From Cacconaster sp045601245 (GTDB lineage Bacteria; Bacteroidota; Bacteroidia; Bacteroidales; UBA932): a DNA stretch of 50,452 bases. Each line of letters opens with the position of its first letter. Position 1 is the stretch's first letter. The translations under genes were made by a program, and so were the position numbers. Shown here in pieces: positions 14,863 through 22,093 of this stretch. The stretch spans positions 1-50,452 of the forward strand of contig JAZRZH010000033.1 of assembly GCA_045601245.1 (NCBI GenBank). The letters are read 5' to 3'. The notes below the pieces were generated by a model. It was not told the DNA's origin and did not search any database. It was given only the letters and a program-made list of their open reading frames with translations.

Positions 14863-17664
14863 ATGAAGAAAAGATGCATCATAGCGGTCGTGGCGCTTCT
14901 GCTGGCTTCGGTGCCGGCAGCTCTTGCTGTGTTCAACGAGAAGAACTTGTCACAGACCCTGTCGGTTCTGCGCTTTGAACTTGATCAGCAGAACGATAAG
15001 ATGGAATCCTCCCGCTCGAGAATCAGCCAGAGGAAGGAGATGCAGCATCAGCAGATGATCTCCATGGTCAAGAAATGCAACGAACTGTCGCTGATACTCT
15101 ATTCGCAGAACCAGGACTACACATTTGATATGACATACGCTCTCAATGAGGTCACGAAACAGTACAAGGCCTTCAATGAGAGGAAACTGCCGTACGACCA
15201 GATTGTCACGAGCCTCAATCTCGAGATTGACCGCTACGAGCGTCTGGTAGAGGCGTTGAGAATGCTGCCGCCGGTGCTGGAGGAAATTCCGGAGGTTCCG
15301 GACAGTATTTCATTTGCAAAGGACAGCCTCATAGATGACCTGCTCCCATCGGAGGAGGATCTCCGCATCAGGGATTCTTTGCGCGCCGAATTCGCCGCTC
15401 AGCGTGCGGCCGCAGCCGAGAATGGTCACGGCGGCCACTCCGGCCACCAGCACGATATGCATAAGCACGAGGAGAGAGGACTCAACACCGAGGATGTGAT
15501 CAGCATTCTGACGGGAGTCCGCGAGGAGGTGATGGAGAATCCCGAGGACAGGAATACCTTCATTCTCTCCGACGTAGCGCGCGAGGACCGCGACACTTGT
15601 CTTGCCTATGCCCGCAACCTGCTCAGGATGTACACGGAGCAGCGCGACAAGATTATCACCGACACAGAGCATTACGAAGAGCTCAGCAATCGCCTGACAG
15701 ATTCGTACAATTATGCCCAGGACCGCTACAAGGTCATAAGAAAGCACATCTTCGTTGATGGACAGGATCCTTATATGAATGTGCTCAAGCGCTTTCGCAG
15801 GTATTCGAAACAGGCCTTCCAGGAGGCCCATATGAAGTATTCGACCGCCGATTCGTGCGACGACGAGCACCATCATCACAGCCACAGCGAATGGCGCGGT
15901 CCGGTGGTGGTCGGATTCATGCTGTTCGTACTTCTGTATCTCATCATCGCGACATTGTTCAGCAATCTCATCGTGATGGTGCTTCACCGTACTGTAAAGC
16001 GGTTCAAGGGCGAGAATCAGGAGGCCTTCAAGCAACGTAAACTCTGCCTGACGCTGCTGCTAGGCGTCGCTATTTTCGCACTGACAGTGATGATTGCAGT
16101 GCAGTTCGTCAACCAGAACTTCTTCGTGGCCGCTTCGCGCCTGCTGTTGGTCTATGCGTGGCTTCTTGCCGCAATCCTCGCTTCGCTGCTCATCCGCGTC
16201 AGCCCGGAGATACTGAACAAGAGTCTCAAGATATACACTCCGACCATAATAGCAGGACTGCTTGTCATAACGTTCCGTATTATATTTATCCCTAACAAGT
16301 TGGTCAACCTGATATTCCCGCCTCTGCTGCTCCTTTTTACGATATGGCAGCTGGTACTCTGCCGGCGTGACTGCAGCAAGCTGATGCGCAGCGACAGGGT
16401 GTATGCGTGGATATCGTTCGCGGTGATGATGGCGATGACGGTCGTGGCGTGGTACGGCTATGTTCTGATGAGCGTGCAGATCTTCATCTGGTGGCTTTTC
16501 CAGCTCTCTGTGCTCAATACCGTTACATCCGGATATGAACTATTCAGCAAATATGAGAACAGCATTCTCGACAGACGTCGCGAGAAATACCGCAAGAGGC
16601 ACGTCGTGCTGTCCGAAGAGAAGGATGGCGCGTTCATCGAAGTGACCTGGTTCTTCGACCTCCTCAAACAGGTGGCCGCCCCTGTCCTTGTGATACTTTC
16701 GATACCGTTCTGTATCTGGATGGCCCTGGATGTTTTCGACCTTACGGAAGTGTGTAAGACCATCTTCTTCAAGCCGTTCTTCAACCTCATTGACGCTAAG
16801 GGTAATCCGATACTTCATCTTTCTCTGTATAAGCTTGTTCTGGTGTCCAGCCTCTTCTATCTCTTCAGATATCTCGCGTACATCATCAAGGCATTCTGGC
16901 GTCACCAGAAACTCCAGAACGCGATGTCGAAGAACAAAGGGGACTTCGTTCACGCCAATCAGGTCAACCTGACGCTGGCTAATAATGTTGTTTCAATCCT
17001 TGTCTGGGGCACCTACATCATCATTGCCATCATCCTTCTGAAGATTCCGATGGGTGCAATCTCGATTGTCGCCGCCGGCCTTGCAACAGGTATCGGTCTC
17101 GCTCTCAAGGATGTTCTGAACAACTTCATATACGGTATCCAGCTGATGGCAGGTCGACTGCGCGTGGGTGATTACATAGAGTGTGACGGTGTCCGCGGAC
17201 AGGTAGAGAGCATCACGTATCAGAGCACTCAGATCGCCACCCTCGAAGGGGATATCATGGCTTTCACCAATACAACGCTTTTCAATAAGAATTTTCGCAA
17301 CCTTACGAAGGACAATCCTTACGCTTTCGTGAAGATTGTTGTTGGCGTGAACTACGGTGCCAATATCGAGCACGTGCGCAAGCTCCTGCTCGATGCGCTT
17401 GATCCATTCCTCAAGGAACGCGATAAATTCGGCCGCAGAGTGATTGGAAAGCAGTTCGGTATCCAGGTGTCGGTGGAGGGCTTCGGTGACAACAGCATCG
17501 ATATCGCCATCAAGCAGCATGTCATCGTGGAGGGGCAGCCTGCGATAGTCGGCAGGATGCGAGAGATTATATATACGACAATCCAGAATTCGGACGTATC
17601 AATCCCGTTCCCGCAGCGCGAAGTCTATATCAAGGAATTCGTAGGGGACGAATCAAAGAAATAA
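14863..17664 (+). CDS. Large MscS-family mechanosensitive channel with His-rich periplasmic region
   Basis: A 933-residue membrane protein. A signal peptide (1-22) precedes a long, mostly helical periplasmic domain (about 25-345) with coiled-coil character, containing two histidine clusters: His189-His202 and His336-His341, the second just before the first transmembrane helix (347-373). Several more helices follow to about 730. The MscS core lies at about 700-930, with a pore-helix segment rich in Ala and Gly (GLATGIGLALKDVL, 739-752), then RVGDYIECDGVRGQVESI and the beta domain. It would open under membrane tension to release solutes, like KefA/MscK-type channels. The His clusters suggest metal binding (inference). 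It directly follows the CYTH gene. Confidence 0.9.
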   Translation: MKKRCIIAVVALLLASVPAALAVFNEKNLSQTLSVLRFELDQQNDKMESSRSRISQRKEMQHQQMISMVKKCNELSLILYSQNQDYTFDMTYALNEVTKQYKAFNERKLPYDQIVTSLNLEIDRYERLVEALRMLPPVLEEIPEVPDSISFAKDSLIDDLLPSEEDLRIRDSLRAEFAAQRAAAAENGHGGHSGHQHDMHKHEERGLNTEDVISILTGVREEVMENPEDRNTFILSDVAREDRDTCLAYARNLLRMYTEQRDKIITDTEHYEELSNRLTDSYNYAQDRYKVIRKHIFVDGQDPYMNVLKRFRRYSKQAFQEAHMKYSTADSCDDEHHHHSHSEWRGPVVVGFMLFVLLYLIIATLFSNLIVMVLHRTVKRFKGENQEAFKQRKLCLTLLLGVAIFALTVMIAVQFVNQNFFVAASRLLLVYAWLLAAILASLLIRVSPEILNKSLKIYTPTIIAGLLVITFRIIFIPNKLVNLIFPPLLLLFTIWQLVLCRRDCSKLMRSDRVYAWISFAVMMAMTVVAWYGYVLMSVQIFIWWLFQLSVLNTVTSGYELFSKYENSILDRRREKYRKRHVVLSEEKDGAFIEVTWFFDLLKQVAAPVLVILSIPFCIWMALDVFDLTEVCKTIFFKPFFNLIDAKGNPILHLSLYKLVLVSSLFYLFRYLAYIIKAFWRHQKLQNAMSKNKGDFVHANQVNLTLANNVVSILVWGTYIIIAIILLKIPMGAISIVAAGLATGIGLALKDVLNNFIYGIQLMAGRLRVGDYIECDGVRGQVESITYQSTQIATLEGDIMAFTNTTLFNKNFRNLTKDNPYAFVKIVVGVNYGANIEHVRKLLLDALDPFLKERDKFGRRVIGKQFGIQVSVEGFGDNSIDIAIKQHVIVEGQPAIVGRMREIIYTTIQNSDVSIPFPQREVYIKEFVGDESKK

Positions 17665-17702
17665 TTAACTCAATCTATTAACCATTTTTTAATTCAAGCA
17701 TT

Positions 17703-18404
17703 ATGAAAAAGTATTTTGCAGAATTCATCGGAACACTTGTTCTCACGCTTCTGGGCTGCGGTACAGCAGTTTTTGTGGGCTGTGGTGAGCCGGCAGGCGT
17801 ATTTGCCACGGCAGCTGCCTTCGGCCTTTCAGTCATCGCAATGGCTTATACCATCGGCGGTATCTCCGGATGCCACATCAATCCTGCCATCACTCTTGGT
17901 GTCGCTCTCAGCAAGAGAATGACCTGGAAAGACGCTTGCGGATACTGGGTAGGTCAGTTCCTCGGTGGTATCGCAGGTGCTGCGATCCTCTACTGGATCT
18001 GCTCTGCAACAGGCGCACCTGGCGCAATGGGTAATCCTGCAGGCCTCGGCACAAACGGTGTTGCCAATGCCGGCGGTGTAGGCGGTGCTCTTCTCGTTGA
18101 GATCATCGCTACTTTCCTCTTTGTGCTCGTAGTTCTCGGTACAACCGATGAGAAGAAGGGTGCAGGCAACCTCGCAGGCCTCGCAATCGGCCTCTCACTC
18201 ATTCTTATCCACCTTGTATGCATCAACCTCACAGGTACATCAGTCAATCCTGCACGTTCATTCGGACCTGCTCTCTTCGTTGGCGGTGAGGCTCTTGCTA
18301 ATGTCTGGGTATTCATTGTTGCTCCGCTTGTCGGTGGTGCCATCGCAGCTGCAGTATGGAGCTGTCTCGGCAGTGATTGCAAGTGCTGCAAGAAATCCGA
18401 GTAA
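17703..18404 (+). CDS. aqpZ: Aquaporin Z-type water channel
   Basis: A 233-residue six-helix MIP-family channel, the same length as Escherichia coli AqpZ (231). Both pore boxes are intact: NPA at 60-62 (GCHINPAITLG) and NPA at 182-184 (TSVNPARSFGPAL). The aromatic/arginine selectivity filter reads Phe40, His170, Thr179 and Arg185, the water-selective AqpZ set and not the wider glycerol-facilitator set, so water is the expected solute. The C terminus is unusual in carrying four Cys in a short tail (CLGSDCKCCKKSE). The stop is 2 bases before the C69 dipeptidase ATG, so the two genes share a transcript. Confidence 0.94.
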   Translation: MKKYFAEFIGTLVLTLLGCGTAVFVGCGEPAGVFATAAAFGLSVIAMAYTIGGISGCHINPAITLGVALSKRMTWKDACGYWVGQFLGGIAGAAILYWICSATGAPGAMGNPAGLGTNGVANAGGVGGALLVEIIATFLFVLVVLGTTDEKKGAGNLAGLAIGLSLILIHLVCINLTGTSVNPARSFGPALFVGGEALANVWVFIVAPLVGGAIAAAVWSCLGSDCKCCKKSE

Positions 18405-18406
18405 TT

Positions 18407-19933
18407 ATGAAGAGATTCGCTTCATCATTCGCAGCGCTCCTCATTGTCGGCCTCAGCTGCTTCGCGCAGCCTGAGAACTGGTGGGAGGAGAGCTGTACCA
18501 GTATTATGGTCGGTCGCAAGGCCACCACTGACGGCTCCGTGATCACTTCCCATACCTGTGACGGCAAATACCGCACATGGAACTATATGGAGCCTGCTGC
18601 AGACCATCAGGAAGGGGAGATGCACCAGGTGCTCAAGGGCACTCTGAAGACTCATTTCCGCGGTGATACCACCAACGTACGCGTAGCAGGTGAGATACCT
18701 GAGGTGGCACATACATTCGCATATCTCAATACAGCCTATCCTTGTCTCAACGAAAAACAGCTTTGCATCGGTGAGACCACCTGGGTGGGAACAGACGTCA
18801 TCCGCAATAAGGAAGGTATGTTCCTCATCGAGGAACTCCAGCGTGTCGCCCTCCAGCGCTGCTCAACCGCACGCGACGCCGTCATCCTCATGGGTTCGGT
18901 GGCTGAGAAGTACGGTTACGGCGACGGTGGTGAATGCCTCACCGTGGCTGACAAGAACGAAGTTTGGCAGTTCGAGATCTGCGGTGCCGGCAAGGATAAG
19001 GTGGGCGCCGTATGGGAGGCCCAGACCATCCCTGACGACTGCATCGCCGTATCTGCGAATATCCCTCGTATCGGCAAGCTCAACCGTGCTGACAAGGCCA
19101 ACTTCCTCTGCTCCGACAATGTAGAGCAGGTAGCAAAGGACAACGGCCTCTGGGACGGTAAGGGTGAATTCAACTTCTGGAAGGCCTACATAGCCAAGGG
19201 TAAGACCAAGAATTACAGCGACCGCGAGCTCTTCATCTTCCAGACTCTCGCTCCGTCAATGAAGTTCACCAATGAAATCGAGGAACTTCCTGTATTCGTA
19301 AAGCCTGATGCAAAGGTAGATGTACGCCAGGTGATGGCTCTCTTCCGCGCGACATACGAAGGCACGGAGAATGATATGTGCAAGAATGTCAAGAATGAGA
19401 AGGGTGAGATCAGCGCTGTGGCAAATCCATGGCTGACCACTACCATGCGTAATACCTTGAACGCAATCGCCCCTGGTACCGTCGAGTTCCACCGTACGGT
19501 GGCTGTGTCCTGGTGCGGTTATTCATTCGTAGGTCAGATGCGTAATTGGCTGCCTGACGCAGTCGGCGGCGTGGTATGGCTTTCAGTGGACAATCCTGCA
19601 CAGAGCCCGCGCATCCCTATCTTCTGCGGCAATACCAAGACTCCGGAGCCATTCCTCCGCTGCGGCATTTGGGATTACTGGCCTGACTGCGCTCTCTGGA
19701 CCTTCCGTCCTGCAAACAAGCTCGCAACCCTCAGCTGGCAGACTACCAAGAAGGAGTTTAACGAGAATATCGAGAAGCAGCTTAACAAGGCATTCTCCGG
19801 TATCAAGCTTCTTGAGGTCAATCCTACGGCAGAGGAACTCAACGATTATACTCAGACTGTCTTCGATTATTCCGCTTCAATGTGGAAGGCAATGGAGGCG
19901 AAGTACTGGGTAGAATTCGGTAACGGATTCTAA
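18407..19933 (+). CDS. C69-family dipeptidase, exported
   Basis: A 508-residue protein. The ATG at 18407 is chosen because it starts a signal peptide (MKRFASSFAALLIV to CFAQ, about 1-21) and sits 2 bases after the aquaporin stop. A frame extension to 18377 would overlap that gene. Peptidase C69 enzymes are N-terminal nucleophile hydrolases. The expected nucleophile is Cys30 in ESCTSIMVG, after removal of a short propeptide, followed by DGSVITSHTCDG (41-52). Further family signatures are GETTWVGTD, YGYGDGGECL and the late WTFRPANKL. The enzymes cleave dipeptides with broad specificity, here probably in the periplasm. A terminator follows. Confidence 0.9.
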   Translation: MKRFASSFAALLIVGLSCFAQPENWWEESCTSIMVGRKATTDGSVITSHTCDGKYRTWNYMEPAADHQEGEMHQVLKGTLKTHFRGDTTNVRVAGEIPEVAHTFAYLNTAYPCLNEKQLCIGETTWVGTDVIRNKEGMFLIEELQRVALQRCSTARDAVILMGSVAEKYGYGDGGECLTVADKNEVWQFEICGAGKDKVGAVWEAQTIPDDCIAVSANIPRIGKLNRADKANFLCSDNVEQVAKDNGLWDGKGEFNFWKAYIAKGKTKNYSDRELFIFQTLAPSMKFTNEIEELPVFVKPDAKVDVRQVMALFRATYEGTENDMCKNVKNEKGEISAVANPWLTTTMRNTLNAIAPGTVEFHRTVAVSWCGYSFVGQMRNWLPDAVGGVVWLSVDNPAQSPRIPIFCGNTKTPEPFLRCGIWDYWPDCALWTFRPANKLATLSWQTTKKEFNENIEKQLNKAFSGIKLLEVNPTAEELNDYTQTVFDYSASMWKAMEAKYWVEFGNGF

Positions 19934-19952
19934 TAATCTGATTGTAATTTGC

Positions 19953-19984
19953 AAAGGGGCTGGCCGGCTGTCAGCCCCTTTTTC
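19953..19984 (+). terminator. Intrinsic terminator after the C69 dipeptidase gene
   Basis: AAAGGGGCTG (19953-19962) pairs with CAGCCCCTTT (19972-19981), and the T run continues to 19983. It ends the aquaporin/dipeptidase transcript. Confidence 0.85.
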
Positions 19985-20036
19985 TTTTGGTCGGTTGTGA
20001 ACAGGTGTGTGGCTGACAATCAATTTGCTTTTTTAT

Positions 20037-20044
20037 TAACTTTG
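20037..20044 (+). promoter_or_regulatory. -7 promoter element TAACTTTG, very close to the start codon
   Basis: Exact TAnnTTTG ending only 6 bases before the ATG at 20051. Transcription would start at or within a few bases of the start codon, so the mRNA may be leaderless. A weak -33 (CTG at 20013-20015) is possible. Confidence 0.6.
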
Positions 20045-20050
20045 CGGATT

Positions 20051-20791
20051 ATGAAAAGGTATTTTGTAATGATGATTGCCGCGGCTTTGTACGCGGCTGG
20101 ATGTACGCCGAAAGGGGCGGAGACCGGGGGTATGGCACTCGGCGTGCTGCCTGACGGAACCGAAACCGAAGACTGGAACGCCATACGCAAGGGCGATTTG
20201 CTGTTTGTCGGAATTCCTGGTGACTATTACTTGAGTGATACTTTATATAATTGCGGTGAAATACCAGTGACATATATACATACGTCAATGCTCGATGTCG
20301 ACAGTTCGGGTGTATGGGTGGTGGATGCCACGTTCAAGCGCGGCGTTGACAGGCACCCGATCGACAGCCTTGTCGCAGACTTCGCTCTCAGAAATGGCAG
20401 GACCCTGACCCTTGAGGTATGGCGCGTAAAAAATAACAACAATGTTTCATCGTGTGTGGAGGCTGCGAAGGCGCATATGGGCACTCCGTACGACATAGAA
20501 TTTACTCCTGACAACGATTATTATTACTGCACCGAACTGATTTATGAATCATATGTCAACGGGGACGGCAGCCACATCTTCACTGCCGCTCCGCTGGACT
20601 TCGGCTCAGGGACTATTGGAGAGGTGGACTATTGGCAGCGCCTTGCGTCGCGCGTCGGCGGTACGATGCCGCAGGATGTCACGGGAACCGTTCCTTCCGT
20701 AATGCGTGCAGAAGAGTGCCTCGCTCCTGTGGACATCGATGTCCGCAGTTATCTTAAACCGGCGGCCGTGGAACCGGTGCTGAACAATTGA
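20051..20791 (+). CDS. YiiX-like permuted papain-fold (NlpC/P60 superfamily) lipoprotein
   Basis: A 246-residue lipoprotein. The ATG at 20051 begins a signal peptide with lipobox YAAGC (Cys18). A longer frame to 19949 runs through the terminator and promoter and is rejected. The body matches the YiiX/YebB group of circularly permuted NlpC/P60 proteins: GDLLFV (48-53), His77 in TYIHTSM as catalytic His, VVDATF (90-95), YDIEF, and Cys160 in YYYCTELIYESY as nucleophile. In the permuted group His precedes Cys, as here. Related enzymes act on peptidoglycan peptides or amide and ester bonds. The true substrate is unknown. Confidence 0.8.
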   Translation: MKRYFVMMIAAALYAAGCTPKGAETGGMALGVLPDGTETEDWNAIRKGDLLFVGIPGDYYLSDTLYNCGEIPVTYIHTSMLDVDSSGVWVVDATFKRGVDRHPIDSLVADFALRNGRTLTLEVWRVKNNNNVSSCVEAAKAHMGTPYDIEFTPDNDYYYCTELIYESYVNGDGSHIFTAAPLDFGSGTIGEVDYWQRLASRVGGTMPQDVTGTVPSVMRAEECLAPVDIDVRSYLKPAAVEPVLNN

Positions 20792-20811
20792 TATTAAGAA
20801 TCTGAATAATT

Positions 20812-21366
20812 ATGCAAGACGTAGAATACCTCGATAGATTTGAATCCATACTTGAGAATGGCCTGACACACCTCTGCAACGAATTCGGCCTTTTTGAGAA
20901 CGAAATTCTGCAGAACGATGACATCGACGCCAAATGGAATGACTGCCTGATAGAAGGCTACGTGCAGGATGCGGTTGAGAATTACAATCAGTACCCGGAG
21001 GTCGCAATTGCCTGGGCCGCATATCTCGGAATGGCAGCGGCATACGACTGGGACACGGATTTCGAACTTTTCAAGAACAGGATGTACCGCGATTATTACG
21101 GGCTGCGCGGATATGACGACATGGACGAACATATCGTGAGCTATATCGGCGCCGACGAATCCTGGAGTGTCAAACTGCGCCTCTCGTTGCAGAGCATATC
21201 CGTTGCGGCACAGGGCCTTATGCGCCACGAAGGAGTCGAGCCGGACACCGAGCGCGGATTCTTTGTCCTCGTACGCATCTATTCGGTGATGTACCGCCTT
21301 GGAGCATCCATCGAACTCTTCAAGCTCGGCTACCGCAACGTGAGACTCGGCGGTGACGAAGCGTAA
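20812..21366 (+). CDS. Conserved-looking cytosolic protein of unknown function
   Basis: A 184-residue protein without signal peptide or membrane helix, rich in Asp, Glu and Tyr. It appears mostly helical (YLDRFESILENGLTHLCNEF, AWAAYLGMAAAYDWDTDFELF, VLVRIYSVMYRLGASIELF). I recognise no motif and no metal or nucleotide site. It starts 20 bases after the YiiX-like gene, so it may be co-transcribed with it, and it converges on the HAD phosphatase gene. A small hairpin (TTCAGT 21384-21389 with ACTGAA 21396-21401, separated by six bases) lies between the convergent genes and may be a weak terminator. Coding is supported by length, start spacing and normal codon use. Confidence 0.65.
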   Translation: MQDVEYLDRFESILENGLTHLCNEFGLFENEILQNDDIDAKWNDCLIEGYVQDAVENYNQYPEVAIAWAAYLGMAAAYDWDTDFELFKNRMYRDYYGLRGYDDMDEHIVSYIGADESWSVKLRLSLQSISVAAQGLMRHEGVEPDTERGFFVLVRIYSVMYRLGASIELFKLGYRNVRLGGDEA

Positions 21367-21424
21367 TTTGTAAATTTCCTGTTTTCAGTCTTTTTACTGA
21401 ATCGATCTCCCAAGGCAGACCGGG

Positions 21425-22036
21425 TCAGAGAATGCGTATCCCGAATGTATCGAGATCGCGTTCGAGAGTGGCGGCATCTGAGAAGAGGAGTGAGGCCATA
21501 CCGGCGCGGCGGGCGCCTTCGACGTTCTCAAGTTTGTCGTCGATGAAGAGGCATTCCTCCTCGCGGAGATGGTATTTGTCGCAGAGGCGGTGATAGATGG
21601 CCTCGTCGGGCTTGATCAGCTTCTCTTCGGAGGAAATGATGCGGCCGTCGAATACGGTCAGGATGTCGAAGCGCTCCATCACCTGATATATGATGCAGCT
21701 CCAGTTGCTCAAGCCGTAGATGCCGTAGCCTGCGGCGCGCAGGCGGCCTATAAGGGCTCGCATCCCGGGCACTTCGCCCAGCACCACATCGACGTGGCGG
21801 TCGGAGAATTCGCGCCACTCAGGCTCCCATTGTGGATATTGCGCGCAGAGATCTGCCACCACCTCCGGGAAAGGCTGGTCCCCCTTGTCGTAGCGGTCCA
21901 TATTCTCAGGGGTGCAGGCCACGGCCTTGAATGCGGCCATTTCCTCCTTCCTGTCTCCGAAGATGGACTCCAGGAACACGTTGAAGTCATAATTGACCAG
22001 CACGTTGCCGAAATCAAAAACTATGTTGCGTATCAT
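21425..22036 (-). CDS. HAD-superfamily (subfamily IA, YihX-like) phosphatase
   Basis: A 203-residue protein from the ATG at 22036. A frame extension to a TTG at 22048 overlaps the -7 promoter box and is rejected. HAD motif I is DFGNVLV (Asp8), with Asn where many members have a second Asp, as in the glucose-1-phosphatase YihX group. Motif II is LSNWS (116-120), the motif III Lys is in EKLIKPD, and motif IV is FIDDKLENV. An alpha-helical cap of the C1 type fills about residues 18-80. It would dephosphorylate a small sugar phosphate or nucleotide in the cytosol. The gene is divergent from the lipase-fusion gene, with promoters facing each other. Confidence 0.86.
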   Translation of the reverse strand: MIRNIVFDFGNVLVNYDFNVFLESIFGDRKEEMAAFKAVACTPENMDRYDKGDQPFPEVVADLCAQYPQWEPEWREFSDRHVDVVLGEVPGMRALIGRLRAAGYGIYGLSNWSCIIYQVMERFDILTVFDGRIISSEEKLIKPDEAIYHRLCDKYHLREEECLFIDDKLENVEGARRAGMASLLFSDAATLERDLDTFGIRIL

Positions 22037-22045
22037 CACAGTGTG

Positions 22046-22053
22046 CAAAGATA
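22046..22053 (-). promoter_or_regulatory. -7 promoter element TATCTTTG for the HAD gene
   Basis: Exact TAnnTTTG on the minus strand, ending 9 bases before the ATG at 22036, so the 5' leader would be only a few bases. It lies inside the likely RNA polymerase footprint of the divergent promoter at 22078. Confidence 0.65.
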
Positions 22054-22077
22054 GGGGTTTTATATGATAATTTATCT

Positions 22078-22085
22078 TAACTTTG
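22078..22085 (+). promoter_or_regulatory. -7 promoter element TAACTTTG for the lipase-fusion gene
   Basis: Exact TAnnTTTG ending 8 bases before the ATG at 22094, so again nearly leaderless. The two divergent -7 boxes are separated by only 24 bases. Confidence 0.65.
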
Positions 22086-22093
22086 CAGGACCT

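Noticed and set aside
21384..21401. Short hairpin TTCAGT/ACTGAA as a definite terminator between convergent genes
   Set aside because: Only six A+T-rich pairs and no proper T run after the stem; noted only as possibly weak.
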